Part shown: in pieces, positions 1-9,981 of the stretch | Position numbering within the stretch: position 1 is the stretch's first letter | How the letters are laid out: each line of letters begins with the position of its first letter | Source of the DNA: Colwellia sp. | Lineage (GTDB): Bacteria > Pseudomonadota > Gammaproteobacteria > Enterobacterales > Alteromonadaceae | Reading direction: 5' to 3' | Assembly: GCA_020630795.1 (NCBI GenBank) | Contig: JAHDIK010000001.1 | Span: forward strand, 147,022 to 211,021 | DNA length: 64,000 nucleotides | The notes under the pieces: generated by a model | Database searches by the model: none | Told to the model about the DNA's origin: nothing | What the model saw: only the letters and a program-made list of their open reading frames with translations | Made by a program: the position numbers and the translations under genes

Positions 1-1661
1 TTATTACCAACGAACAACTTATGCAGGCGTTGAATAGTCAAAAATCAACAGGGCGTAAACTCGGTGATGCGCTTATCGAGCTTGGTTATATTGGCGAACG
101 TCAGCTACTCGAGTTTTTAGCGCAACAATTAGGTGTTCCATTTCTTGATATCAGCCAAAGACGTATTCCAACAGAAGTTGCATCGTTATTACCTGAAGTA
201 CATGCGCGTCGTTTACGTGCCCTAATTATTGAAGATCAAGGTGATTCCGTTCTTATTGGTATGAGTGACCCAGCCGATTTAGGTGGGCTTGACCAATTAG
301 AACAAATGCTAGCACCTAAACGCTTGAAACTTGCTGTCGTAATGGAGTCGCAGTTATTTGAAGCCTTTGATGGTTTGTATCGTAGAACCGCAGATATTGA
401 ATCTTTTGCTAGCCAATTAGAAGAAGAATACGATCAAACAACTGACTTTGACTTAACCACTTCGTTTGGTGACGAAGGCGGTGATGCAACCGTAGGCAAA
501 TTATTACAATCGGTATTTGAAGATGCGATTCAAATGCGAGCGTCAGATATTCATATTGAACCTGATGAAAATCAACTACGCATTCGTCAGCGTATTGATG
601 GTGTTTTACAAGAAAATGTTTTAAAAGAAAATAAAATAGCATCGGCCATGGTATTGCGACTTAAACTAATGGCAGGTTTAGATATTTCTGAGAAACGTTT
701 GCCACAAGATGGCCGTTTTAATTTACAAATTAGTGGTCATAACGTTGATGTACGTATTTCGACCATGCCAGTTCAGCATGGTGAATCTGTTGTAATGCGT
801 TTGCTTGACCAAACAGCAGGATTATTGACGTTTGATGAAACGGGGATGCCAGATGATTTAGTGAAACGAATTAGGCATCAAATAAGTCGTCCACATGGCA
901 TGGTGTTAGTAACAGGTCCTACAGGTAGTGGTAAAACAACTACCTTGTATGCGGGATTAAGTGAGCTAAATCAGTCAAGTAAAAAAATTATTACCGTAGA
1001 AGATCCTGTGGAATATCGACTACCGCGTGTTAACCAAGTACAAGTAAATAGTAAAATTGATTTAACATTCTCATCAGTACTACGAACAGCGCTTCGTCAG
1101 GATCCAGACATCATTATGATTGGTGAGATGCGTGACAAAGAAACGGTAGAAATTGGTTTAAGGGGCGCATTAACGGGTCACTTAGTTTTATCTACACTTC
1201 ATACGAATGATGCAATTACAAGTGCACTACGTTTGATTGATATGGGAGCCGCTGGATTTTTAGTAGGTAGCTCATTAAGGGCGGTTATTGCACAACGACT
1301 TGTTAGACGCGTTTGTGATAGTTGCGCTGTAGATCATCAGCCTAATAGCCAAGAAATGTTATGGTTAACGAACCTTGTAGGTGAACGCGCTAAAACGAGT
1401 CAGTTTAAGCAAGGTAAAGGTTGCCAGTCTTGTCAATATACCGGTTATAAAGGTCGTATTGGTGTATTTGAGCTACTCGAAATGAATGAACCTATGATGG
1501 CCGCACTTAAACGAGATGACGCTGAAACGTTTGCTCAAATGGCAAAAGAAAACCCAACGTTTACACCGTTAGCCCATGCAGCATTCGATTACGCTACCCA
1601 AGGTATTACAAGCATTGAAGAGGTTTTACGCCTAGTTGAAACTGTTGATGTGGCAGGGTAA
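1..1661 (+). CDS. mshE: MSHA pilus extension ATPase MshE (5' end outside window)
   Basis: Cytoplasmic GspE/PilB-family ATPase that powers MSHA pilus extension. The reading frame is open from base 3, and the residues before the first ATG (position 21) continue the family sequence (ITNEQLMQAL), so the gene starts upstream and the ATG at 21 is internal. The N-terminus is an MshEN c-di-GMP-binding domain: the end of the first motif is visible and the second (RKLGDALIELGY) is complete at about 51-130. Walker A GPTGSGKTTT lies near 915-945, the Walker B-like region DPDIIMIGEMRD near 1100-1137, and a CxxC...CxxC zinc site at about 1315-1435. mshG follows 8 bases later. Family assignment is secure and the order E-G-F-B-A-C-D-O-P matches Vibrio MSHA loci. 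Confidence 0.95.
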   Translation, partial: ITNEQLMQALNSQKSTGRKLGDALIELGYIGERQLLEFLAQQLGVPFLDISQRRIPTEVASLLPEVHARRLRALIIEDQGDSVLIGMSDPADLGGLDQLEQMLAPKRLKLAVVMESQLFEAFDGLYRRTADIESFASQLEEEYDQTTDFDLTTSFGDEGGDATVGKLLQSVFEDAIQMRASDIHIEPDENQLRIRQRIDGVLQENVLKENKIASAMVLRLKLMAGLDISEKRLPQDGRFNLQISGHNVDVRISTMPVQHGESVVMRLLDQTAGLLTFDETGMPDDLVKRIRHQISRPHGMVLVTGPTGSGKTTTLYAGLSELNQSSKKIITVEDPVEYRLPRVNQVQVNSKIDLTFSSVLRTALRQDPDIIMIGEMRDKETVEIGLRGALTGHLVLSTLHTNDAITSALRLIDMGAAGFLVGSSLRAVIAQRLVRRVCDSCAVDHQPNSQEMLWLTNLVGERAKTSQFKQGKGCQSCQYTGYKGRIGVFELLEMNEPMMAALKRDDAETFAQMAKENPTFTPLAHAAFDYATQGITSIEEVLRLVETVDVAG

Positions 1662-1669
1662 CTAATAAT

Positions 1670-2911
1670 ATGGCTGCTTTTGTTTATGTTGGGCGAGACG
1701 CTACTGGATCTCAAGTAAAAGGGAAGTTAGAAGCTGCAAATACAGCTGCTGCGGCAGAGCAACTGTCTCGTCAACAAATAATCCCTATTTCGATCGAGTT
1801 ATCTAACGAACAAAGCAGCGAGAAGCAAAGCGTAGGGCAAATTAACATTAATGAGCTGCTTGGTTTTGCTGTAGTTTCGCTTGATGATTTGATTGTATTT
1901 TGTCGTCAAATGTACGCATTAATGCGTTCCGGTGTTCCTATTCTACGTGCTATTAACGGTATGGCTGACTCGAGTACGTCACCGCACCTTAAAAGTGCTT
2001 TGACTGAGGTTTCAACTCAGTTAGAAGGTGGTTATGCACTATCAACTGCGATGAATCAGCACCCCAAAATATTCCCGCCTTTGTTCGTTTCGCTAATACA
2101 TGTCGGTGAAAATACAGGTAAGCTTGATGACTCATTTATGAAGTTGGCGAGTTATTTTGATCGCGAACAAGAAACACGTAAAAGAATAAAAACGGCACTT
2201 CGTTATCCGTCATTTGTATTGGGCGCAATTGTTATTGCAATGGTTATTCTGAATATTTTTGTTGTGCCAACGTTTGCCGATATGTTTACCAAGCTAGGTG
2301 CTGACTTGCCTATGGCGACGAAGGTGCTTATTGCTAGTTCCAACTTCTTTTTAGCTTATTGGCCTCATATGTTGGTGGGTTGTATTTTTATATTCTTTGG
2401 TATTAGAAATTTTGTTAGGACCGATAAGGGACGGTATTGGTGGGGCAAACGGAAAACACGGCTTCCTGTAGTTGGAAGTATTATTGAACGTTCTATTTTG
2501 TCTCGTTTTGCACATAGCTTTGCTATTGTTCTAAGAGCTGGAGTGCCAATGACATCAGGCTTAAACTTAGTCTCTGATGCAGTTGATAATAGCTATATGC
2601 GTGAAAAAATAATCACTATGAGAAAATCGATTGAAAGTGGTGAAAGTTTATTACGTTCTTCTCACGCAAGTGATTTGTTTACTCCGTTAGTGCTTCAAAT
2701 GGTAGCCGTTGGTGAAGAAACAGGGCGAGTTGATGAACTATTAGAAGAAGTAGGTGAGTACTACGAACGTGAGGTAGATTACGAATTAGGTAACTTAACT
2801 GCGAAAATCGAACCTATTATGATCGCAATTGTTGCTGCAATGGTATTGGTACTTGCGTTAGGTATTTTCACTCCAATGTGGGACATGATGTCTGCATTCC
2901 AAGGTAAGTAG
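1670..2911 (+). CDS. mshG: MSHA inner-membrane platform protein MshG
   Basis: A 413-residue polytopic membrane protein of the GspF/PilC family, the inner-membrane platform on which the extension ATPase acts. Two T2SSF repeats are visible (about residues 70-195 and 275-395). Each has the hallmark FCRQMYALMRSGVPI / FAHSFAIVLRAGVPM stretch and a GE-TG motif (VGENTGKLD, VGEETGRVD). Hydrophobic segments lie near 180-200, 220-245 and 380-405. It starts 8 bases after mshE in the same operon. Length is typical for the family. Confidence 0.94.
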   Translation: MAAFVYVGRDATGSQVKGKLEAANTAAAAEQLSRQQIIPISIELSNEQSSEKQSVGQININELLGFAVVSLDDLIVFCRQMYALMRSGVPILRAINGMADSSTSPHLKSALTEVSTQLEGGYALSTAMNQHPKIFPPLFVSLIHVGENTGKLDDSFMKLASYFDREQETRKRIKTALRYPSFVLGAIVIAMVILNIFVVPTFADMFTKLGADLPMATKVLIASSNFFLAYWPHMLVGCIFIFFGIRNFVRTDKGRYWWGKRKTRLPVVGSIIERSILSRFAHSFAIVLRAGVPMTSGLNLVSDAVDNSYMREKIITMRKSIESGESLLRSSHASDLFTPLVLQMVAVGEETGRVDELLEEVGEYYEREVDYELGNLTAKIEPIMIAIVAAMVLVLALGIFTPMWDMMSAFQGK

Positions 2912-2944
2912 TATTAGTTTGGTCAATTAAATCACTGGCGAATA

Positions 2945-3445
2945 ATGAGTAGACAAAACGTTTCAGACAAGAAAGAAAAGTCATTAGCAGAAATTGTCAT
3001 TATTGTTTTAATGGTGGCGATTTTGATGATGGTTTTTATTCATTATTTTTTTAAACAAGAAGAACAATTAACAAAAGTTGGATTTAATACGTTAACTCAA
3101 AATTTTTCGACTAAAATTACTACCATACGTGCTCAATGGTTTATGGACAAACAGCCGAGAGTTGTTAATTTAGTTTCATCAGGTACCACACAAGAAATTT
3201 ATATCAACGAAAGTGGCTGGGTAGACTCCCCTAAAAACGAGTTGGCGTGTCGTATTATATGGAATGTAGTTATAGCGGAGCCGTTAACCTTGATGAATAT
3301 GGATATTAACGTAAAGCAAGTTAGCGTGATGAATAAAAATAAAGGCAGGGTTTGCCGTTATAGTTTAGCGACAGGTGAGTCGTTTGATTATAATTCAAGT
3401 GATGGAAAAGTAAGCAGAGTCAGTAAGATAAATACGTCTGTGTAA
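2945..3445 (+). CDS. mshF: MSHA biogenesis protein MshF
   Basis: A 166-residue protein with a short charged cytoplasmic N-terminus, one membrane anchor at about residues 15-36 (AEIVIIVLMVAILMMVF) and a periplasmic remainder with two cysteines. Sequence conservation is weak in this family. The call rests on the bitopic architecture and on the position between mshG and the prepilin genes, as in Vibrio. Its exact role in MSHA assembly is not defined. A gap of about 100 bases follows before the prepilin block, which in V. cholerae is a separate structural operon. Confidence 0.8.
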   Translation: MSRQNVSDKKEKSLAEIVIIVLMVAILMMVFIHYFFKQEEQLTKVGFNTLTQNFSTKITTIRAQWFMDKQPRVVNLVSSGTTQEIYINESGWVDSPKNELACRIIWNVVIAEPLTLMNMDINVKQVSVMNKNKGRVCRYSLATGESFDYNSSDGKVSRVSKINTSV

Positions 3446-3551
3446 TAATATTTATATTGAAAGAATTATAATTACGTTTTAAGGTAGCGTAATATTGTAA
3501 GTAAATTATTGTTACAATTAATTAATCGTTAAAATTAAGTAAGGTATCGTT
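3446..3551 (+). promoter_or_regulatory. Probable promoter region of the MSHA structural operon
   Basis: AT-rich gap between mshF and the first prepilin gene. V. cholerae MSHA genes are described as a secretory operon ending at mshF and a structural operon starting at mshB, so a promoter is expected here. TTGTTA and TAAAAT hexamers are present near 3508 and 3529, but their spacing (about 15) is short and no convincing consensus stands out. An AAGGTA sequence near 3541-3546 serves as ribosome-binding site. The assignment rests on context more than on sequence. Confidence 0.35.
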
Positions 3552-4175
3552 ATGCAAAAACAGTCGGGTTTTACGCTAATTGAATTGGTGATAGTGGTTG
3601 TTATTTTGGGTTTTTTAGCAGTAACAGCTATCCCTAAGTTTTTAGACTTAACTGACCAAGCAAAACAAGCAAATATTGAAGGTATGGCTGGAGGATTTGC
3701 TACAGGTGTTTCTTTAGCTAGAGCGCAATGGGAAGCTGAAGCACGCCCAACTGACTCTGGTAGCCGAAATGTAGTTGATTATGACGGCACACTTGTTTTA
3801 CTTACGACACAAGATACAGCAAATGGTATTAGAGGTGGTTATATCGTTTCTTCATTAAACGGTGATAACGATGGTGCGACTTTAGGTACAGGGTTTGGTG
3901 CTAGTAACTGTTTAGATATTTGGAACAGTATTTTACAGCAACCGCCTGTTTCAACTACGTCAATAGACACATTAAATGACGTTCCTTCAACTAATTACTT
4001 TGTAACAAATTCAGGAACAGGCTCTGATGCACTATGTCATTATTTCTTGAAAGAAACATTGAATAAAGATGCTTCAGGGGCTTTTGTAACTCCATCTGGT
4101 ACGCTTACAGGTATAGGTAACAGCTTTACTTATCGCCCAGCAACTAGTGAAGTTATTGTATATATTAATAATTAG
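3552..4175 (+). CDS. mshB: MSHA minor prepilin MshB
   Basis: A 207-residue type IV prepilin. A six-residue leader ends in Gly before Phe (MQKQSG/FTLIELV), with the invariant Glu at +5, followed by the hydrophobic N-terminal helix VIVVVILGFLAVTAIPKFL. The body is Gly/Ser/Thr-rich with two cysteines that could form the usual pilin disulfide. It immediately precedes the major pilin gene, as mshB does in Vibrio. Secretion and cleavage by a PilD-type peptidase, encoded elsewhere, are inferred from the family. Confidence 0.88.
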   Translation: MQKQSGFTLIELVIVVVILGFLAVTAIPKFLDLTDQAKQANIEGMAGGFATGVSLARAQWEAEARPTDSGSRNVVDYDGTLVLLTTQDTANGIRGGYIVSSLNGDNDGATLGTGFGASNCLDIWNSILQQPPVSTTSIDTLNDVPSTNYFVTNSGTGSDALCHYFLKETLNKDASGAFVTPSGTLTGIGNSFTYRPATSEVIVYINN

Positions 4176-4217
4176 AATCAACCGTATTTAATTTTGTAGG
4201 GAAATTTAGGTAACTAT

Positions 4218-4751
4218 ATGAAAAATTTAAAACACTCTCCGTTGAACTCACAAAAAGGTTTTACGTTAATCGAGCTTGTTGTTGTTATTGTTATTTTAGG
4301 TATTTTAGCAGCAACAGCTGCCCCTAAGTTTATTGACTTAACGGGAGATGCTAAAGGTGCAACAGTTCAAGCGGTAAGGGCTTCTGTTGAAAGTGCCAAT
4401 ACAATGGCTCACGCAAAAGCGTTAGTTAAAGGTACAACATCAGGTACTGGCACAATTGATATTAATGGTAGCGCTACAGGTGGTAGTGTGGCTATGGTTA
4501 ACGGTTGGCCTGCAGCTACAACTGCAGCTTGGGGTGAGCTATTAGATGTTGAAACAGGTACTGACGCTCCTTTTACTGTTATTTCTGGTGGCACAACAGG
4601 AACTGATGGTGTAATTGTATGGTATCCAACTATCGGTACTGCTCATGCTTCAACTACCGCTGCTATGGCTGCTAATTGTTATGTTAGTTATACGGAAAGT
4701 GGCGCATCAACAACTAAACCTGTTATAGCGTTAAATATCGATAACTGCTAA
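4218..4751 (+). CDS. mshA: MSHA major pilin MshA
   Basis: A 177-residue type IV pilin, the main subunit of the mannose-sensitive haemagglutinin pilus. It has a 14-residue leader ending KG/FTLIELV, Glu at +5 and a strongly hydrophobic first helix. The body is rich in Ala/Gly/Thr, and a C-terminal Cys pair (NCYVSYT and the final Cys) fits the pilin D-loop disulfide. A strong intrinsic terminator follows 22 bases after the stop, so transcripts ending here would carry mshB-mshA alone. This is in line with high demand for the major subunit. Confidence 0.92.
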   Translation: MKNLKHSPLNSQKGFTLIELVVVIVILGILAATAAPKFIDLTGDAKGATVQAVRASVESANTMAHAKALVKGTTSGTGTIDINGSATGGSVAMVNGWPAATTAAWGELLDVETGTDAPFTVISGGTTGTDGVIVWYPTIGTAHASTTAAMAANCYVSYTESGASTTKPVIALNIDNC

Positions 4752-4772
4752 CCGAATCTCGTTTATATTATT

Positions 4773-4802
4773 AAATGGAGAGCCTATGCTCTCCATTTTT
4801 TT
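4773..4802 (+). terminator. Intrinsic terminator after mshA, inside the msh locus
   Basis: Perfect 11-bp stem AAATGGAGAGC / GCTCTCCATTT with loop CTAT, followed by a T tract. It lies between mshA and mshC, so it should partly uncouple the major pilin from the downstream minor pilin genes. Confidence 0.88.
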
Positions 4803-4855
4803 ATGTTATAAATAGTTTTAGTCGCAAAAAGGTTTGATCTCGGTACTTTTACTTT

Positions 4856-5377
4856 ATGCAAAATTCTCAATTAACGTTATCTTCTAATCAGTCTGTTTTG
4901 TATCAAAAGCATCACGGGTTTACGATTATTGAATTGGTGCTGGTTATTGTATTGATGGGAATTTTGTCTGTAACTGTTGCACCAAAGTTATTTAATTCAG
5001 ATGGTTTTCAAGAGTACGCCTATCAAGCTGAAGTAGTTAATACATTGAGAAATATTCAATTAAAAGCTATGCAACAAACTGACGGTAACACCTGCCACGT
5101 TGTAAACATTTCGGCAAAAGAGTTAAGTATTACGAGTTTATGTGGAACACCTACAGAGACAGAGCTGGAGGATGAAAAACAAGCTAAATTTGTTCCTGAG
5201 GTTGTGATTGATTCCCAAGACAGTATTTCTTTTCAATTGACAGGTGTGTCGACTAGCTTTTCGTTTGATTCTCTAGGTCGACCCGTAAATTGCCTTTCTC
5301 CATGTCAGGTTATTTTGCAGGGCAGTGAAACATTAACAGTTCAAATTGAGTCAGAAGGTTTTGTTCATGCGCTGTAA
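4856..5377 (+). CDS. mshC: MSHA minor prepilin MshC
   Basis: A 173-residue prepilin-like protein. It has an unusually long leader of about 21 residues ending HHG/FTIIELV and a hydrophobic helix LVIVLMGILSVTVAPKLF. The C-terminal part has two Cys pairs. Position directly after mshA matches mshC of Vibrio. Its end overlaps the start region of mshD in another frame, indicating translational coupling. Minor pilin function (initiation or tip complex) is inferred from the family. Confidence 0.85.
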   Translation: MQNSQLTLSSNQSVLYQKHHGFTIIELVLVIVLMGILSVTVAPKLFNSDGFQEYAYQAEVVNTLRNIQLKAMQQTDGNTCHVVNISAKELSITSLCGTPTETELEDEKQAKFVPEVVIDSQDSISFQLTGVSTSFSFDSLGRPVNCLSPCQVILQGSETLTVQIESEGFVHAL

Positions 5378-5948
5378 TTATAGAGGATTACTAAAAAGAC
5401 CTCCACGTAACTCTTCAGGTTTTACTTTAGTTGAATTAGTTATTGGTATTGTGGTTCTCGCTTTATCTTTTACTGTGATTTTCTCTATGATCGCGCCATC
5501 TGCTACTCAAAGTGCCAATCAAATTAACCAAATTAGAGCATCTGAACTTGGTAAAGCAATGCTGAATGAAATTATGGGTAAAGCATTTGATGAAAACTCT
5601 GATTTAAGTGGCGGTGTTAGGCGTTGTGGTGAAGATATTGATTTAGATGGCTCTATAGATAATTGTACGTTAGACGTTAACTTAGGAAACGAAGAGAATG
5701 ATAATAGAGCATTATTTGATGATGTGGACGACTACAATGGTTTAACTGCCATTGAAAACTCCCTCGGTAATGAGTTAAGTGATCTTTACCAAGGTTTTTC
5801 GATATTCGTTGAAGTTTGTAATGACAGCCAATACGATGGTGATTGCACAAATGGTGGAGACAATCAAACGGCTAAACTTATTCGAATTACGGTGACTACG
5901 TCGCAAGGTGACGCAGTAACTTTCGCTGCTTATAAGGCGAACTTTTAA
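5367..5948 (+). CDS. mshD: MSHA minor prepilin MshD
   Basis: A 193-residue minor prepilin. The start is taken at the ATG at 5367, inside the last codons of mshC. An upstream TTG at 5346 is also in frame but less likely. Leader ends SSG/FTLVELV. The region with CGEDIDLDG, ALFDDVDDYNGL and two later cysteines is typical of MshD. The stop and the mshO start share one base (TAATG), so the two are translationally coupled. Confidence 0.87.
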   Translation: MRCNYRGLLKRPPRNSSGFTLVELVIGIVVLALSFTVIFSMIAPSATQSANQINQIRASELGKAMLNEIMGKAFDENSDLSGGVRRCGEDIDLDGSIDNCTLDVNLGNEENDNRALFDDVDDYNGLTAIENSLGNELSDLYQGFSIFVEVCNDSQYDGDCTNGGDNQTAKLIRITVTTSQGDAVTFAAYKANF

Positions 5949-6796
5949 TGCACCTATTTAACTTTTCAACAACAAAATCACGAGGTTTTACACTCGTAGA
6001 GTTGGTACTTGTTATTGTTTTGTTAGGTATTTTGTCTGTTGGTATTAGTGGCTTTTTAAGTATGGGTTCGCAAATATTTATAGATGTAAAAAATAGAGCG
6101 TCACTAATTTCTATTGCTCGATTTGCTATCGAACGGGTGACTCGAGATGTTCGTTCAGCAGTTCCTAATAGTATCAATGTAACGCTTGTGGGTAATCGAC
6201 AGTGTATTGAATTTGTTCCTATTATCGCCGCGGCAAATTACATTAATGTTCCTGCGTTACCAGGAGAGGTTAGCCGTAATTCATTTAACGTTATTGACTT
6301 TGGAGAAGCAGAACGGTTGCAATTTGAAGCACAAGGGGCAGTAGATGTTGTTGTTTATCCTCTCAATTCAAACGATCTAAATGCTTCACTAAATTCAGAC
6401 GGTGCCTCAAAGTTATGGACCTTAAATAACATTTCATTCGATACATCTGAAGATCCTGAATGGGAAGTTTCATTTAGCAATACTGTTTTGTTTGAAGAAG
6501 ATTCGCCTACTTCCAATTTGTTTTTTATTGATTCGCCAATCAGTTATTGTGTGTTTAATCAAGAGCTAAGGCGCTATGTTGGCGGTAACCCTAACAATGG
6601 TGGCGGAGGAAGTGGTGTACTTATGGCAAATAATATTCATACTCCAACTGACGCAGGTGGACAAACCATTTTTCCTTTTGAATTGACCAACATTGCTCAA
6701 TTTCGAAATGCGACTGTTATGTTTGTATTACAGTTAGAAAAAAATGATGAAGTGGTGGTATTTAATAATGAAATACATGTTCCCAATGTGCCGTAA
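5948..6796 (+). CDS. mshO: MSHA minor prepilin-like protein MshO
   Basis: A 282-residue PilW/GspJ-type pseudopilin. Leader ends SRG/FTLVELV with Glu+5, then a hydrophobic helix LVIVLLGILSVGISGFLS and a long globular domain with a glycine run (near 6597-6615). It begins on the last base of the mshD stop and is followed closely by mshP, the order seen in Vibrio. Function as a minor pilin of the assembly-initiation complex is inferred by family. Confidence 0.87.
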   Translation: MHLFNFSTTKSRGFTLVELVLVIVLLGILSVGISGFLSMGSQIFIDVKNRASLISIARFAIERVTRDVRSAVPNSINVTLVGNRQCIEFVPIIAAANYINVPALPGEVSRNSFNVIDFGEAERLQFEAQGAVDVVVYPLNSNDLNASLNSDGASKLWTLNNISFDTSEDPEWEVSFSNTVLFEEDSPTSNLFFIDSPISYCVFNQELRRYVGGNPNNGGGGSGVLMANNIHTPTDAGGQTIFPFELTNIAQFRNATVMFVLQLEKNDEVVVFNNEIHVPNVP

Positions 6797-6803
6797 TAAT
6801 TTG

Positions 6804-7220
6804 ATGAAAATGAACCCTTTAAAAAATTCGAGCGGGAGCTCTCTCGTTATCGCTATTTTTATCTTAGTTGTTATGTCGGTATTAGGGGCTTCAATGATCA
6901 AAGTGTTGCGTAGCAATGAACAAACTTATGCTTATGAAGTGCTAGGTACTCGAGCTTACACAACCGCACAAAGTGGCGCTCAGCGTAAATTACAGGAAAT
7001 TTTTCCCATCGGAGCAGCTACGGATAATGACGCTTGTAAGAGTGAAGAGTTTGATTTTAGTGCGGTCGAAGGTATAAACAATTGCAAAGCAAATGTGGTG
7101 TGTTCATCAAAATCGCATTCAAATAGCGGGCAGGACTACTTTACCATTGAAAGCACGGGGTCATGTGATATTAATGGTGAGACAACTTCACGTAGAGTTG
7201 AGGTTAAAGCAAGAGGATAA
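6804..7220 (+). CDS. mshP: MSHA pilus protein MshP (PilX-like)
   Basis: A 138-residue PilX-like protein. It has a short N-terminus, then SGSSLVIAIFILVVMSVLG, which resembles a prepilin helix but lacks the usual FTLIE cleavage site and Glu+5. The segment YEVLGTRAYTTAQSGAQ matches the MshP pattern. The frame stays open upstream into mshO (ATGs at 6744 and 6786). I chose 6804, just after the mshO stop at 6796, because it gives a family-like N-terminus; 6810 is an alternative. This is the last msh gene: mshQ, which follows mshP in Vibrio, is absent. Confidence 0.78.
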   Translation: MKMNPLKNSSGSSLVIAIFILVVMSVLGASMIKVLRSNEQTYAYEVLGTRAYTTAQSGAQRKLQEIFPIGAATDNDACKSEEFDFSAVEGINNCKANVVCSSKSHSNSGQDYFTIESTGSCDINGETTSRRVEVKARG

Positions 7221-7429
7221 CTAGGTATTTGACCCCATTAAATTTCAGCTAAACGACCGCTTACCCTTTCAAAGTGTTGTATATTTTTACTTTTCTGAAC
7301 AAAAAATTCATTTTTTCTTCATTTTTTATCAAAAGGAACAACACATCCGCGTAATACTGGGGTATGATTAGCCGCTAAAAATAATTATTTCTGGCTTTAG
7401 AGATAGTGTATATTGCAGTTTTTCTCTAG

Positions 7430-8524
<1,095 letters not shown>

Positions 8525-8579
8525 CTATAACTTTATTCAATAACCCAAACATTGAACAATTTATAATTATAAGTGAAAA

Positions 8580-8595
8580 CAGAGCGTTTGCTCTG
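8580..8595 (+). repeat. Small hairpin in the mreB-mreC spacer
   Basis: CAGAGC-GTTT-GCTCTG, a perfect 6-bp stem with a 4-base loop, ending 10 bases before the mreC start chosen here. There is no T tract, so it is not an intrinsic terminator. It could influence mreC translation or mRNA stability. Confidence 0.5.
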
Positions 8596-8605
8596 CATGG
8601 TATTT

Positions 8606-9493
8606 ATGAGCCCAATATTTAAACATGGACCATCTCCACAGCACCGACTCTTGTTGGTGCTGTTTTGTTCTGGCCTTTTAATTTTTTTCGATCACCATAT
8701 TGGTAGCTTTGAAACGTCTAGAGGCTACCTTCAATCGTTAGTTAGCCCTTTACAATACTTAGCTACTACACCTAAAAGGGTGATGACGTGGGCAGGTGAA
8801 AACTTATCTTCACGCAATAAACTGATCAGAGAAAATCAAGAACATAAAATTAAAGAATTGCTTCTACAAGAACAGTTAATGAAGTTAGAAACTTTAGAGC
8901 AAGAAAACAATCGTTTACGCCTGCTCTTATCGTCACCCTTACGCAAAGATACACGTAAAATGGTTGCAGAAGTTATCTCCGTTGACAGTGATCCGTATAC
9001 CCATCAAATTGTTATTAATCGTGGAGCAAATGATGGCGTATATGAAGGGCAGCCCGTGATTGACGATAAAGGTATTGTTGGTCAAATTCAGAACGTAGGA
9101 ACCATTAGTAGCCGTGTTATTTTGATAACAGATGTTACACATGCTGTACCGGTGAGAATAAGTAGAAATGGTATTCGTCTGGTTGCCAGTGGCACGGGAC
9201 AAATTGATCGCCTTATTCATAACTTTGTGCCACATAGCACTGATATTCGGGTTGGTGACAAGTTAGTTACATCTGGCCTTGGTGGTAAATACCCCGAAGG
9301 TTATCCAATTTCAGAAGTGTTGCATGTTAATCAAGACGAAACGAGAGCTTTTTCTGAGATATATAGTCAGCCTGTCGCACAAATAGATCGACTTCGTTAT
9401 TTATTGTTACTTTGGTCTAATGATGAAAATGTGTCTTCCGAGAAAGTGTCAGTTGAAAACACTTCTACGCCAACAAGCGGAGGCTCGGAGTAA
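8606..9493 (+). CDS. mreC: Rod-shape determining protein MreC
   Basis: A 295-residue bitopic protein linking MreB to periplasmic wall synthases. The start at 8606 gives MSPIFKHGPSPQHRLLL, matching the E. coli N-terminus; a GTG at 8573 is in frame but would add non-homologous residues across a hairpin. TM helix at about 15-30, coiled coil at about 60-105, then the beta-rich MreC domain with NRGANDGVYEGQPVIDDKGIVG-type sequence and VTSGLGGKYPEGYPI. The C-terminal tail is shorter than in E. coli (367 aa). Its stop overlaps the mreD start by one base (TAATG). Confidence 0.94.
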   Translation: MSPIFKHGPSPQHRLLLVLFCSGLLIFFDHHIGSFETSRGYLQSLVSPLQYLATTPKRVMTWAGENLSSRNKLIRENQEHKIKELLLQEQLMKLETLEQENNRLRLLLSSPLRKDTRKMVAEVISVDSDPYTHQIVINRGANDGVYEGQPVIDDKGIVGQIQNVGTISSRVILITDVTHAVPVRISRNGIRLVASGTGQIDRLIHNFVPHSTDIRVGDKLVTSGLGGKYPEGYPISEVLHVNQDETRAFSEIYSQPVAQIDRLRYLLLLWSNDENVSSEKVSVENTSTPTSGGSE

Positions 9494-9972
9494 TGCTTGC
9501 GCATAATGGAATTATTATTTTATTAACGCTGTTGTTGGCGCTTATTGCAACGATTATCCCTATGCCTTTGAGTGTTGATGATTTTCGACCTGATTGGGTG
9601 ATGGTTGTTATTGCATACTGGTGTTTAGCTTGTCCATCTCGTGTGAATATTGTTACCGCTTGGGTTGTTGGTTTTATACTGGATGTTTTATTAGGGTCGG
9701 TGCTAGGTGTTCACGCAGCTTCGTTAGCAATTAGCGTGTATATTATTGCTGATAATTTTCAGAAAATTCGTAACTTTTCTATTTGGCAACAAGCAATTAT
9801 TATTGGCTTAGTTACGGTGCTTTATCACCTGTTAGTGTTTTGGATTCAACGCTTTTTAACAGATGCAGTTTTTTTACCTAGTTATTTGTACCCAGCATTA
9901 ACAACAGCCATATTATGGCCTTGGGCGTTTTTACTCTTACGAAAAATACGTCGTCATTTCAAAATCAAGTAG
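9493..9972 (+). CDS. mreD: Rod-shape determining protein MreD
   Basis: A 159-residue polytopic inner-membrane protein of the elongasome with about five hydrophobic helices. The motif DDFRPDWVMVVIAYWCL near residues 29-45 is characteristic. Translationally coupled to mreC through TAATG. Gene order and length match the family. Confidence 0.93.
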   Translation: MLAHNGIIILLTLLLALIATIIPMPLSVDDFRPDWVMVVIAYWCLACPSRVNIVTAWVVGFILDVLLGSVLGVHAASLAISVYIIADNFQKIRNFSIWQQAIIIGLVTVLYHLLVFWIQRFLTDAVFLPSYLYPALTTAILWPWAFLLLRKIRRHFKIK

Positions 9973-9981
9973 AGTTTCTTT

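Noticed and set aside
21-1661. ATG at 21 as the true start of mshE
   Set aside because: The frame is open from base 3 and upstream residues match the family; the real start lies before the window.
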